IMG/VR virus record: IMGVR_UViG_3300033571_007625
Coordinates: 1 to 29,556 of that record
Direction: 5' to 3' (one strand)
Length of the DNA: 29,556 nucleotides
Origin: a virus
This document shows positions 21,884 to 29,556 of this stretch, piece after piece (position 1 is the first letter of the stretch; each line of letters begins with the position of its first letter). The notes below the pieces were generated by a model. It saw only the letters and a list, made by a program, of their open reading frames with translations. It did not search any database and was not told where the DNA came from. A program made the position numbers and the translations under genes.

Positions 21884-23017
21884 TTATGATGCGAAATTAG
21901 GTGTAATTAGTTTATTCACAACCTTCACTGGTTGGTTGAATTTTAATGACAATACATTCTCAATTGACATATTGATTTTCTTCAATGCGGGTTTAATAAC
22001 CATCTCCATCATATGCTTGGTAGCCACAACCAATTCATCAGCATTCTGACTGAATGGATTTGACCCAAACGTCTGAATCCCAAGAAGAAGCGGTGAACTT
22101 ATCTGATTGGATGTTAGGATAGATTGAACACACATTTGTAATACCTCTGTGTAGAATGTATCGTTGGCTTGGTTGGATATTGTTTGTATCTCGGGACGCT
22201 CTTCAGCCGTATTAGAGAATGCCAACATTACCTTCTGACCAGTTTTACCTTGATAAGACCTCAATAACTCATCGTAGACGAGTTCTTTTTCCTCTGGTGT
22301 AGGGTCGCCTATCAACGACACAAATAAGTTCGGCATAAGTGATGTGGCGATATTACGTTTGTGCCAGTCAAATACCTCAGACTCCAATACCGCAGCATTG
22401 ATTCCCGCTTGGTAAGGGGTCACTGGATAGTGTCTGTTGTCAGATGGGGTGTATTGTTTCCAATAGAACAACTGACGAGCCTCACCTCTACGTGTCAAAT
22501 CCAAGTTGTGGAACTTGGTAATCTTTTTATTCTGAACGGGTAATTGCCAGTATTCAGAGTAGTAGAACCAATCCATCTCTCTGTCGTGTTCATCGTAATC
22601 TTTCTTACCAACACGAACATTTTGGAAAGGAATATGATAGATACTTTCTATCGCTGTCCCCTCACGATTGGGTATGGCTTCTAGGCAGTAGCCCCCAAAA
22701 ATCCAAAAGTCATAAAGAATCTTGTAGTATAACTCCGTAAGGGTCTCATAACGATTTACCATTGGATTTCCAAGGTTTTCAAGTTCCACTCCATCTCCAA
22801 TACTCATATTGACCTTACTATCAATACACACAGATAAAACGGGTGAACTCTCTTTGATTTGTAATAAGAATTGTGGATAATCGTTATTTATATTTCCCCA
22901 AGAAATCCAAGGTTTATTCTTTGTCTCTACCTCAACATTCTCACGCACATCAACTCTGTTGATTCTGTAATCAATGGTAAAAGACTTGAATTTTAAGTTG
23001 TCTTGTAAATTATCCAT
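21884..23017 (-). CDS. portal protein
   Basis: 377 residues. The N-terminus reads ENVEVETKNKPWISWGNIN, followed by NDYPQFLLQIKESSPVLSVC and IDSKVNMSIGDG, a typical portal opening. The stem/wing region contains YKILYDFWIFGGYCLEAIPN and IYHIPFQNVRVGK. The C-terminal half holds LRSYQGKTGQKVMLAFSNT and TSNQISSPLLLGIQTFGSN, as in SPP1-like portals. Twelve copies would form the vertex through which DNA passes. Unusually, it sits at the far end of the structural operon from the terminase. Confidence 0.85.
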   Translation of the reverse strand: MDNLQDNLKFKSFTIDYRINRVDVRENVEVETKNKPWISWGNINNDYPQFLLQIKESSPVLSVCIDSKVNMSIGDGVELENLGNPMVNRYETLTELYYKILYDFWIFGGYCLEAIPNREGTAIESIYHIPFQNVRVGKKDYDEHDREMDWFYYSEYWQLPVQNKKITKFHNLDLTRRGEARQLFYWKQYTPSDNRHYPVTPYQAGINAAVLESEVFDWHKRNIATSLMPNLFVSLIGDPTPEEKELVYDELLRSYQGKTGQKVMLAFSNTAEERPEIQTISNQANDTFYTEVLQMCVQSILTSNQISSPLLLGIQTFGSNPFSQNADELVVATKHMMEMVIKPALKKINMSIENVLSLKFNQPVKVVNKLITPNFAS

Positions 23018-23035
23018 ATTCTATAAATAGTTAAA

Positions 23036-23845
23036 TTATCTTATTGTGTGGAGAATAAATCCTGGTGTGAAATTGATTGTTGATGTTGAAGTCAAAGTCG
23101 CACTATCACTTCCAGTCCAAGTTGTTGGGAAACTTGCTAATGAATATATGTTAGTATTGATTTGGGTAGCAGAAGTCCCTGCCGTGTTAAATGCTGAAAT
23201 ATATTGTGAACCTCCATTATTTAATACAAATCCATTATTCCACATCAACATACCATTAGGAAAATAGAATGAAGGTTGAATACCAGATTGTGCGAAACGA
23301 CAAGCGGGAGTTCCACCTGCGTTAAATCTCACAATCATAAAATAAAATCCAGGACCAGTTCCACTGAAGGATAAATCACCGGATGTAAAAGCAATTGTCT
23401 TAAACCCAGTTGATGTCGCATCAACATTATAGACAGCGGTCAATCTTTGATATGGAATATATCCGTAAGTGTTGTGGTATTGTGCGTTGTAGAACGCCAC
23501 ATCAACACTTTCACCAGCCCCCAAAGTCAAGCAGTTCATAGTGAATGCTGAATATGAGTGTAAACCATTATCATAAAAGAATGTTTGTGATAAAACATTC
23601 TGAGAACCCGCTGGAGGTGTTGTGGTTGTTCCAATACCATTACCATAGTATTTGGCAACTGCTGGTCTATAAACGTTAAAAATGTTGGCTCCCTCAAATC
23701 TGTTTTCTGCGATTTGGACGCCAGTATCGTTTCCAAGACCATCTTGTAAGGCTTGAACCGATTGTGTAATACCCGTAGTGGCTGTCTCTAAGTTTAGGAC
23801 ACCGGGATAACTAATGTTGATTGGTAATGATGATAAATCTGCCAT
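23036..23845 (-). CDS. putative virion surface protein
   Basis: 269 residues beginning MADLSSLPINISYPGVLNLE. The first 60 residues include an Ala/Gln-rich segment (ITQSVQALQDGLGNDTG). The rest is beta-rich with many Gly, Thr, Phe and Tyr residues (TFFYDNGLHSYSAFTMNCL, GPGFYFMIVRFNAGGTPACR), resembling a jelly-roll or fibre-type domain. No signal peptide. Location among the lectin-like proteins and portal suggests a fibre, decoration or adhesion protein. Family not recognised. Confidence 0.6.
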   Translation of the reverse strand: MADLSSLPINISYPGVLNLETATTGITQSVQALQDGLGNDTGVQIAENRFEGANIFNVYRPAVAKYYGNGIGTTTTPPAGSQNVLSQTFFYDNGLHSYSAFTMNCLTLGAGESVDVAFYNAQYHNTYGYIPYQRLTAVYNVDATSTGFKTIAFTSGDLSFSGTGPGFYFMIVRFNAGGTPACRFAQSGIQPSFYFPNGMLMWNNGFVLNNGGSQYISAFNTAGTSATQINTNIYSLASFPTTWTGSDSATLTSTSTINFTPGFILHTIR

Positions 23846-23857
23846 CTTCTGTATTTC

Positions 23858-24073
23858 TTATTCTATAATTATCGGCTCAACCCATTCAATTAGGGGTAAG
23901 TTTTTTACCCAATCATTTTGGGGGTATATTGACCCGTTTATTTCTTCTTGGGATATTACCCAATTCGGCGGTGTATTTCCATCTTGTATTGGAGAGAAAT
24001 ACCAATCTGGTTGAACTAATTGTCCTTCCAAATCCGTCTTCTGTTGTTCTGTGAGTTTTCCTACTAAAATCAT
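23858..24073 (-). CDS. hypothetical small protein, fibre accessory type
   Basis: 71 residues beginning [19 protein letters not shown]. The middle is Trp/Pro-rich (VQPDWYFSPIQDGNTPPNWV, then ISQEEINGS) and the end acidic (NLPLIEWVEPIIIE). The ATG overlaps the stop of the large Pro/Thr-rich gene (TAATG). Short proteins of this LTEQQK...W-F-P type commonly follow tail fibre genes, where they may help assembly or end the fibre. Function inferred. Confidence 0.6.
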   Translation of the reverse strand: MILVGKLTEQQKTDLEGQLVQPDWYFSPIQDGNTPPNWVISQEEINGSIYPQNDWVKNLPLIEWVEPIIIE

Positions 24074-26619
24074 TATCTTCCGATTGCTATGTTAAAGTTA
24101 GTTATGATTGTGTTTAATGTGGATACTTCAGCATCTGTTAAATCACTACTTACTTGGAACCAGTTGTAAGGTCTGTTAGTATATCCACCAACTCCGTTGG
24201 CTTTCATTACCCACATAGCATTTGTTGTTTTACCCGCAGATACGATTGCCTCATTACCAACACTTGTTCCGTTAGAATAACCTTCAACATCACCAGCATC
24301 TTTTCTTTGTAGAACAACCATACCACTACTATTTGGGTTAGGATAACCAAATTGAATACCCGTTAAATCATCACTAATAGTTCCGTATACATTACCACTT
24401 GTTCTGATATTCAAGAATGTTCTACGAGTAGCCGTTTGAGCCCCCATATCATAATTGGTTAGAGTTCCGTTAGTATAACCACTTGAATAAACACCGAGAC
24501 CGGTATTACCAACACCATCAGTGCTTTCAATCCAACCCGTATTACCATAACCATTCACACCATTACCAACAATACCATCGGGAGTAAATGTAATACCACC
24601 ATTCCAAGTCATAGTATATTGACTTGGGGATTTAGCGTTGATTGCGGTTGATGCCGATGTTCCACCCAATAATGGGTAGAATATTTGTAGTTGATTCCAA
24701 ATACCCGAAGATTTCAATTGAGAAAATAGATTGATTGTTGCTGCTGAAGTGGCACAATCTAAAGTTCCCCCCGCAGTATCTACAGCCGCAAGGTATGCTA
24801 ATGCGTCTGAGTCTGGTGATACACCACAACCACTGAATCCACCACCTTGAGGGAATCCTCCAATTATACTCCAAACACCATAATTTCCACTTGCCATTTC
24901 ATTAGCGTAATATCCATTTGGAACTGGTATTGTTAAACCACTATCAAGATAAACTTGTTGTGATGTGTTTAGACAAGCCCAACAAGTTAAACCTGCTCCA
25001 TAACAACCACCACACGCTCCTAAATCCATTGCGTAAACATTGAAATAACATACCCCACTACAAGCCTCATTTTGAGTTGTTCCCGATGATACACTAAAGA
25101 CTAAAGGTGGTGCGGGACTTGCTGAAGGTGTATTGGTAGGAGTTTGTGTAGGAGTTTCCGTTTGTGTAGGTGTAATCGTAGGAGTTGTAGTCGGTGTTTG
25201 AGTTAAAGTGGGTGTAGGCGTAGGTGTAGGACTATACGGAGGAACTGGTTGACAATCACTCCAAGTATTGGCATTACATACCCAACAATCTGTAATCGCA
25301 GACCAAGCACAATCAAAAGTTGATGGGGTTGAACTCGGTGTAGGAGTATTGGTTGGAGTAGAACTCGGTGTTGATGCGAATGTAGATGTCGGTGTGTTTG
25401 TAGGAGTTTGGGTCGGAGTTTCCGTAGGACTAACCGATGGGGTTATAGTTGTTGTAGGAGTATTGGTAGGTGTTTGAGTAGGCGTAGGTGTAGGACTCAC
25501 ACTCTCAGTAGGGGTCTGAGTAGGGGTATTGGTTGGAGTCTCTGTCGGAGTCTGAGTTGTCGTAGGAGTTTGTGTAGGCGTTGGACTTACACTTTCCGTA
25601 GGAGTATTCGTAGGTGTGGTAGTAGGAGTTTGAGTTGCGGTATTTGATGGAGTAATAGAAGGCGTAGGAGTAGGACTCACACTCTCGGTAGGAGTATTAG
25701 TTGGTGTGATTGATGGAGTAATACTTGGGGTATTAGTCGGAGTATAAGTCGGTGTGCTCGTAATGGTTGAAGTAGGGGTATTGGTAGGAGTCTGAGTAGG
25801 ACTTGAGGTAATTGTAGGCGTTGGAGTTGAACTCGCACCAGGACTACCACTTGGACTTGGTGTAATCGTGTTTGTAGGAGTTGTGGTAGGAGTTTGAGTG
25901 GTCGTTGGGGTGTTGGTATTGGTTGGGGTAATTGAAGGTGTTAGAGACGATGTAGGAGTGTGAGTAGGTGTGGTAGTTGGAGTCTTCGTAGGGGTGATGG
26001 TAGGTGTGGAAGTCTGTGTAGGAGTTTTGGTAGGCGTAGTCGTTGCTGTCGGTGTCTTGGTTGGACTTACCGATGGAGTATTGGTTGGGGATACAGAAAT
26101 TGACGGAGTGATACTTGGGGTAATACTCGGTGTTGGTGTTATACTAGCAGTAGGACTTGGAGTAGGATTTGGAGTTGCTGATACGTTGTAATAGATTACG
26201 TTGTTGGCAACATTTGATGTATTACCAGTGTAGTATTCTTGAACATCATCCACAAAGATAAACGCCAAGGCAGAGTATAATTTCTCATATGCTAACTGAG
26301 GATTCAGATTGGTTGGAGAAATCTGCTCATAGATTCCGAGCCAATATTGGTTCTCATTATTGAGGTGTAGATTGACTGGTGTTCCCGCAGAATAGATTAA
26401 ATTCTGTGGTTGGTTTTTGTATGTGGTAAATGAGAACACATCGTATTTGGTGGCATATACAGATGGATAGGTAGATGAAATATTTTCGGGGATAAACGTA
26501 TGAACATCCCTACCTTGAGAGTTTTGTAATCTCCAAAGATACGTTGGATTGTTCAAGGTCTTGAACTCAGAAGCCAAGACAAAAAGGTTGTTCGTTGCGT
26601 TTTGTTGAATGTATAACAT
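24073..26619 (-). CDS. large Pro/Thr-rich fibre protein with C-terminal lectin-like domain
   Basis: 848 residues. Residues 1-150 are a globular N-terminal domain (LVLASEF-type start, [16 protein letters not shown]), probably the virion anchor. Residues about 150-433 are almost entirely Pro, Thr and Ser in a repeating TPT/TPS pattern; a Cys/Trp-rich island ([19 protein letters not shown]) follows, then a second short Pro/Thr run (about 462-505). Then a Cys-rich domain ([20 protein letters not shown]), and a C-terminal Gly/Asn/Thr-rich beta domain of about 250 residues that looks like a concanavalin A/LamG-type fold ([20 protein letters not shown]). It is a paralog of its upstream neighbour. 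A long flexible stalk with a carbohydrate-binding head is a sound inference for host adsorption. Confidence 0.68.
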   Translation of the reverse strand: MLYIQQNATNNLFVLASEFKTLNNPTYLWRLQNSQGRDVHTFIPENISSTYPSVYATKYDVFSFTTYKNQPQNLIYSAGTPVNLHLNNENQYWLGIYEQISPTNLNPQLAYEKLYSALAFIFVDDVQEYYTGNTSNVANNVIYYNVSATPNPTPSPTASITPTPSITPSITPSISVSPTNTPSVSPTKTPTATTTPTKTPTQTSTPTITPTKTPTTTPTHTPTSSLTPSITPTNTNTPTTTQTPTTTPTNTITPSPSGSPGASSTPTPTITSSPTQTPTNTPTSTITSTPTYTPTNTPSITPSITPTNTPTESVSPTPTPSITPSNTATQTPTTTPTNTPTESVSPTPTQTPTTTQTPTETPTNTPTQTPTESVSPTPTPTQTPTNTPTTTITPSVSPTETPTQTPTNTPTSTFASTPSSTPTNTPTPSSTPSTFDCAWSAITDCWVCNANTWSDCQPVPPYSPTPTPTPTLTQTPTTTPTITPTQTETPTQTPTNTPSASPAPPLVFSVSSGTTQNEACSGVCYFNVYAMDLGACGGCYGAGLTCWACLNTSQQVYLDSGLTIPVPNGYYANEMASGNYGVWSIIGGFPQGGGFSGCGVSPDSDALAYLAAVDTAGGTLDCATSAATINLFSQLKSSGIWNQLQIFYPLLGGTSASTAINAKSPSQYTMTWNGGITFTPDGIVGNGVNGYGNTGWIESTDGVGNTGLGVYSSGYTNGTLTNYDMGAQTATRRTFLNIRTSGNVYGTISDDLTGIQFGYPNPNSSGMVVLQRKDAGDVEGYSNGTSVGNEAIVSAGKTTNAMWVMKANGVGGYTNRPYNWFQVSSDLTDAEVSTLNTIITNFNIAIGR
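25105..25236 (-). repeat. second Pro/Thr codon repeat tract in the large fibre gene
   Basis: Short tandem degenerate ACT/CCT-type codons encoding the TPT pattern, between the Cys/Trp island and the C-terminal domains. Confidence 0.75.
25316..26169 (-). repeat. main Pro/Thr codon repeat tract in the large fibre gene
   Basis: About 850 bases of degenerate short repeats of ACTCCTAC-type sequence (minus strand), coding Pro-Thr-x-Thr-Pro-x. It stays in frame. The antisense reads as Gly/Val-rich frames, which are shadows. Such tracts can change length by slippage or recombination. Confidence 0.85.
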
Positions 26620-26620
26620 C

Positions 26621-28009
26621 TTATGCGTTCATATAATTTGTAATAATGGATTGGAAACCTGGCATATCTCCCGATGATAAACCTGCCCCGAAGAACCAAA
26701 AACCAGAAGTCCAACTGAAACTTGAGGTGGCATTACCACCATTATAGTTTAGATACATTTGACCCCCCGCAACACCGACATCAGTTCCCGTTTTGGTTTT
26801 TGCTGTTTGTATTCCGTCATTTTGGAAATAGATAGTTGTATCACTTGTAATAACTCCATCAATCGTAGCACTCTTAAATCCAAGACCGGTAAAGTCATAA
26901 CTATCAGTCAATCCAATACCTCTGTATATTCTGTGTGATGCTGAAGTGTTGTATAGTGCTGTGTTCCAAGAGTTATTATCTGTGCTCCACATCACATTTG
27001 TTCCCGATGAAGAGTTAGCCACAAAGTCAGCAACATAAGTTCCTTCACTATTTCTAACACTTGTGGTTGAAATGTTATTTACGCTTGAATTATTATTACC
27101 CAATCTCATATAGTTCTCGTTGGTAAATCTCCAACCTTCCGTAGTATGAACTGGTGGATTTACTCCCCCCGTATTGAATAATAAAGCACAAAGTGGGTTA
27201 GCGGGTGTAATCCAGTTGATAAAGGTAAATGCGGAACTACCACCACCCGTTAAATCAACCTTGAACATATACATATTACCGAGTTTAGCCCAATAGCCAG
27301 CTGCTTTTAAGTCAACAATAAGTTGGTTCTGTAATACTTGTTGTGCGTAAGATGGTGCTGTGTATCCTAACGCTGATGCTCTTGAAAGGATTGCGGTGTA
27401 TTCAGCGGTAAATGTTGTAGGTGTTGAAGTAGGCGTAGGAGTCGGAGTCTTCGTTGGAGTAATCGTCATCGTAGGTGTAGGACTTGGACTTGGAGCGGGA
27501 CAAGCCACAGCGTTTCCAATCCTACCAAATCCATTTACAAGATAAACAACATCACCAGCAGATAAGTAAGTGGATGGGGGAACTAATGTTGTTAAAGAAC
27601 TATCTTGAAATACAAATTGGTCGTAAGTAAAGAATGGTTGGTTTGAGTATAATTCTAATGTTTCAGCCGCAGCACACGCTAAAGAGGCTGTAGTTCCCGA
27701 ACCAAAGTATTCACTATAAACCACCGATGATGGTGATGGCGTAGGTGTAGGAGTTTTTGTTGTAGTAGGCGTAGGTGTAATCGTGTTGGTAGGAGTAATC
27801 GTAGGTGTTGTGGTAGGAGTTGAAGTGGGCGTAGGAGAAACCGCAGCAGGGGTTGTGCTCGGTGTCGGCGTAGGTGTCTTAGTGGGTGTGGGACTTGGAG
27901 TCGGACTCGGAACACCACCACCTAAAAATTGTGGAACTAAACCTCCATAATTGTAAACTACTTCACCTTGGAAATATGTTTGGTCAAGGGCTTTCCAAAT
28001 CTTACTCAT
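26621..28009 (-). CDS. Pro/Thr-rich fibre protein with C-terminal lectin-like domain (paralog)
   Basis: 462 residues. The N-terminus is short ([20 protein letters not shown]) and leads directly into Pro/Thr tracts at about 32-92, interrupted by a Cys domain ([19 protein letters not shown]), and a second tract at about 172-200. The C-terminal 260 residues are Gly/Ser/Thr/Asn-rich beta ([32 protein letters not shown]) and match the downstream protein's last domain in layout: a helix with LK-x-G-W, then a strand-rich LamG-like region. It lacks the long N-terminal anchor of its paralog. Likely a second adhesin or a partner of the same fibre. It overlaps the preceding small gene by 8 bases. Confidence 0.68.
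   Translation of the reverse strand: MSKIWKALDQTYFQGEVVYNYGGLVPQFLGGGVPSPTPSPTPTKTPTPTPSTTPAAVSPTPTSTPTTTPTITPTNTITPTPTTTKTPTPTPSPSSVVYSEYFGSGTTASLACAAAETLELYSNQPFFTYDQFVFQDSSLTTLVPPSTYLSAGDVVYLVNGFGRIGNAVACPAPSPSPTPTMTITPTKTPTPTPTSTPTTFTAEYTAILSRASALGYTAPSYAQQVLQNQLIVDLKAAGYWAKLGNMYMFKVDLTGGGSSAFTFINWITPANPLCALLFNTGGVNPPVHTTEGWRFTNENYMRLGNNNSSVNNISTTSVRNSEGTYVADFVANSSSGTNVMWSTDNNSWNTALYNTSASHRIYRGIGLTDSYDFTGLGFKSATIDGVITSDTTIYFQNDGIQTAKTKTGTDVGVAGGQMYLNYNGGNATSSFSWTSGFWFFGAGLSSGDMPGFQSIITNYMNA
27420..27498 (-). repeat. Pro/Thr codon repeat tract in the 28009 gene, distal
   Basis: Short tract of degenerate ACTCCTACN repeats coding the [16 protein letters not shown] stretch between the Cys domain and the C-terminal domain. 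Confidence 0.7.
27730..27914 (-). repeat. Pro/Thr codon repeat tract in the 28009 gene, proximal
   Basis: Degenerate short repeats coding the Pro/Thr region at residues about 32-92. Same codon style as the tract in the neighbouring gene, suggesting shared origin or gene conversion. Confidence 0.75.
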
Positions 28010-28238
28010 TTAATAATCTATGTATGTATTCAATTTGTTTATCAACATCTACATCCCCCTTTTTATCGGGTGTCTCGTATCGTTGTTTCAGTATTGTTTT
28101 ACCATCTCTGAAAAACTCCACATCTATAAATATTCTATTACCCCATAAATCTAAAATTAAATCGGTCAATCTGTAGCCATCAACTTGAACATACAGATTA
28201 TCCTTTCTGATTTTGAGCGATTTGTTTACCTCCAACAT
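28002..28238 (-). CDS. hypothetical small protein
   Basis: 78 residues beginning MLEVNKSLKIRKDNLYVQVD. Mixed beta and charged (GYRLTDLILDLWGNRIFIDV), ending EYIHRLLNE. It begins directly after a strong terminator and overlaps the start of the Pro/Thr-rich gene by 8 bases, so it leads the fibre segment of the transcript. It may be a fibre attachment or assembly factor; not recognised. Confidence 0.65.
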   Translation of the reverse strand: MLEVNKSLKIRKDNLYVQVDGYRLTDLILDLWGNRIFIDVEFFRDGKTILKQRYETPDKKGDVDVDKQIEYIHRLLNE

Positions 28239-28239
28239 A

Positions 28240-28267
28240 TTAAAAAAAAGGGGGGTATTACCCCCCC
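28240..28267 (-). terminator. terminator between tail-tube and fibre genes
   Basis: On the minus strand GGGGGG-TAATA-CCCCCC is followed by TTTTTTTT and then, within four bases, the ATG at 28238. There is no room for a promoter before that ATG, so downstream genes depend on read-through or on a promoter within the preceding gene. Confidence 0.85.
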
Positions 28268-28289
28268 TTAGTTTGATTAGTGTTTTATA

Positions 28290-28883
28290 TTATTCTCTAT
28301 CTAAAGAGATGTTAGAATTAGCAGCCAACCATTGAGTCAAAGTCTCACCCGTAGCCACGTCAATTTGTGGAACTGAGATTACTTCGTTTGATGTCAATGT
28401 GATGGTATACAATTGAGAATCTCCCGGAAGACTACCAGAAGCAATTGTTGCTGATTCAATGAACATACCCGATGGAGATGCCAAGAAATACTTGCCTGTC
28501 TTCAGTTTAACTATGAAGATGCTCGCTGTATTTTGGACAATTTGCTGGTACAAATTAGTCGCTCCTTGATTTAGCCCGGGAATGGTGAAAATTAGTTGGG
28601 TATTGTATGTAAATCCAAGTGATTCCAAGTTGATACTTGTAGCCTCGTTCAACGCCGCAGATGAATTTCTAACGATGTCAATCTTCTTGAATTCTGCGCC
28701 AGTTGTTGATGCCGTCATACCAATAACCTCACCCGTTCCAGAGTAAGCGATACTCTCTAAAGAACAAGTTGTTCCCGAGCCTGGTGTCAACACGTATAGA
28801 CTATCAAGACCCGGTATATTGTTCACGCAGGACTGGAGCTCCAACCCATTTGTGATACAGCAGTTATATGTAGATGAACTCAT
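28290..28883 (-). CDS. putative major tail tube / virion structural protein
   Basis: 197 residues. The start MSSSTYNCCITNGLELQSCV, with three clustered Cys, and later GKYFLASPSGMFIESATIAS and GDSQLYTITLTSNEVISV match a family of Bacteroidota phage structural proteins with a beta-sandwich end, several of which are called tail tube or tail structural proteins. It lies directly downstream of the major capsid gene, in the high-expression part of the late transcript, before the terminator at 28240. No other tail tube candidate is obvious. A decoration or second capsid protein is the alternative. Confidence 0.55.
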   Translation of the reverse strand: MSSSTYNCCITNGLELQSCVNNIPGLDSLYVLTPGSGTTCSLESIAYSGTGEVIGMTASTTGAEFKKIDIVRNSSAALNEATSINLESLGFTYNTQLIFTIPGLNQGATNLYQQIVQNTASIFIVKLKTGKYFLASPSGMFIESATIASGSLPGDSQLYTITLTSNEVISVPQIDVATGETLTQWLAANSNISLDRE

Positions 28884-28917
28884 AATTTTTCTATATTAAA
28901 TTTTAGAGGTTTATTGA

Positions 28918-29556
28918 TTAGGATGCGTATACAACTTGAGAACCGAAACTTACAGCCGCACCGAGTTTCATCGCCAATTTCATACGAGTCTGTTGGAAGT
29001 CATTTGACCACCAAGAAATCGGTGAAGTAATATCCGATAAAAGGTCAGTTCCTAATAAAAGGTTTTCCGGATTAGTTAGAACCATTTTACCCGCAGAAAT
29101 TTCACAAGAAATAGCGATAGTATTCGTGAATGGAATCTGAATAGCCATCTGACCATTTTGTAAAGTTACTGGGTTAAAATTGAATAAGTTCTGGTCTCTC
29201 AATGCTAATTGTAGCGCTTGAAAATCAGAGTGGTTCAATGCCATAATCGTTGGAACAACTTTTAATGGGTCTGGAAGATTCAATAGGTAGGTGTTTGTAG
29301 TTGAAATAGCGTTTGATGGAGTAAGGGCAGTATAGCCGATATTCACAACAGAACCACTCAACGCAGCACTTTCTAACTGCTCAATAACACCCGAACATCC
29401 CTCAACTGCTTGAGTTGAATTCCAGAATCTTCTTGATGCGTAAACGTTAGCCTTTTTAGAGATGTCAGACAAGAATGCTTCTTCAGTAGCAGCACCAACT
29501 GACTCGTTGTAAGAACCTGGAGCCAATCTAATTGACATAATTGTTCGGTCAAGGTC
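28918..29556 (-). CDS. major capsid protein, C-terminal part (starts at 375 across the junction)
   Basis: This is the 3' part of the capsid gene. Codons from 29469 down to 28918 encode residues 126-308, and bases 29470-29556 repeat the codons at 87-1. An internal ATG at 29538 (MSIRLAPGSYNES) would look like a start in the linear sequence, but the frame is open upstream through the join to ATG 375, so it is internal. The protein ends GAAVSFGSQVVYAS. The next gene downstream on this strand begins 35 bases later at 28883. Capsid identity rests on position, length and resemblance to Bacteroidota phage capsid proteins. Confidence 0.8.
   Translation of the reverse strand, partial: DLDRTIMSIRLAPGSYNESVGAATEEAFLSDISKKANVYASRRFWNSTQAVEGCSGVIEQLESAALSGSVVNIGYTALTPSNAISTTNTYLLNLPDPLKVVPTIMALNHSDFQALQLALRDQNLFNFNPVTLQNGQMAIQIPFTNTIAISCEISAGKMVLTNPENLLLGTDLLSDITSPISWWSNDFQQTRMKLAMKLGAAVSFGSQVVYAS
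29470..29556. repeat. terminal direct repeat, copy 2 (circular contig overlap)
   Basis: Exact copy of positions 1-87. It should be counted once when the circle is closed. Confidence 0.95.

Noticed and set aside
25316-26169. CRISPR-like array
   Set aside because: The repeats are short, degenerate and in frame with Pro/Thr coding; there are no regular spacers and no cas genes.
25268-26191. Plus-strand Gly/Val-rich open frames opposite the Pro/Thr tracts
   Set aside because: They are the antisense of the TPT codon repeats, with no start context or promoters, and no other plus-strand gene exists in the window.
24073-28009. Diversity-generating retroelement target
   Set aside because: No reverse transcriptase or template repeat is visible, and variation in the tracts is explained by simple repeats.
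28918-29538. A stand-alone 206-residue gene starting at 29538
   Set aside because: The frame continues upstream across the circle junction to ATG 375, giving one 308-residue capsid protein.

Overview
The window looks like a complete circular genome of a tailed phage that infects a Bacteroidota (probably Flavobacteriia-like) host. The first and last 87 bases are identical (1-87 = 29470-29556), so the unique circle is 29469 bp. The arbitrary cut falls inside the major capsid gene. Bacteroidota is indicated by repeated promoters of the form TTG-N20-TAnnTTTG, A-rich leaders in place of Shine-Dalgarno sites, TAATG/ATGA gene junctions, low GC, and Pro/Thr-rich and Cys-rich tail proteins of a kind seen in flavobacterial phages. 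Every gene I can support lies on the minus strand, so gene order below runs from high to low coordinates.

Region A (20562 to 19118): a zinc-finger protein, a membrane/coiled-coil protein, two unknowns and the small terminase, closed by a strong terminator. Region B (18988 to 14797): nine small genes, mostly unknown, including an HTH protein and a lipoprotein. Many sit in repeated cassettes of terminator, sigma-ABfr-type promoter, a similar leader ending near ACAGATATG, then the gene. Region C (14685 to 3439): large terminase, a ribbon-helix-helix-like protein, a 45-aa basic protein, a tail-assembly chaperone with a T10 slip site for -1 frameshifting, tail-completion proteins, two large tail proteins and the tape measure. 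Region D (3426, through the circle junction, to 21316): XkdF-like prohead protease, scaffold-like protein, major capsid, a putative tail-tube protein, a terminator, two Pro/Thr-rich lectin-like proteins, small virion proteins, portal and connector. The phage should be a siphovirus.

The module order (terminase, tail, protease/capsid, portal) is unusual. I recognise no replication, integration, endolysin or repressor gene. The most unusual stretch is the gene-free segment 20563-21044. It carries two promoter-like sites, several hairpins, a terminator whose loop is perfectly complementary to an upstream 9-mer, and competing GGTGTGG/CCACACC pairings. I read it as a structured non-coding RNA and/or an attenuated leader, possibly overlapping an origin.
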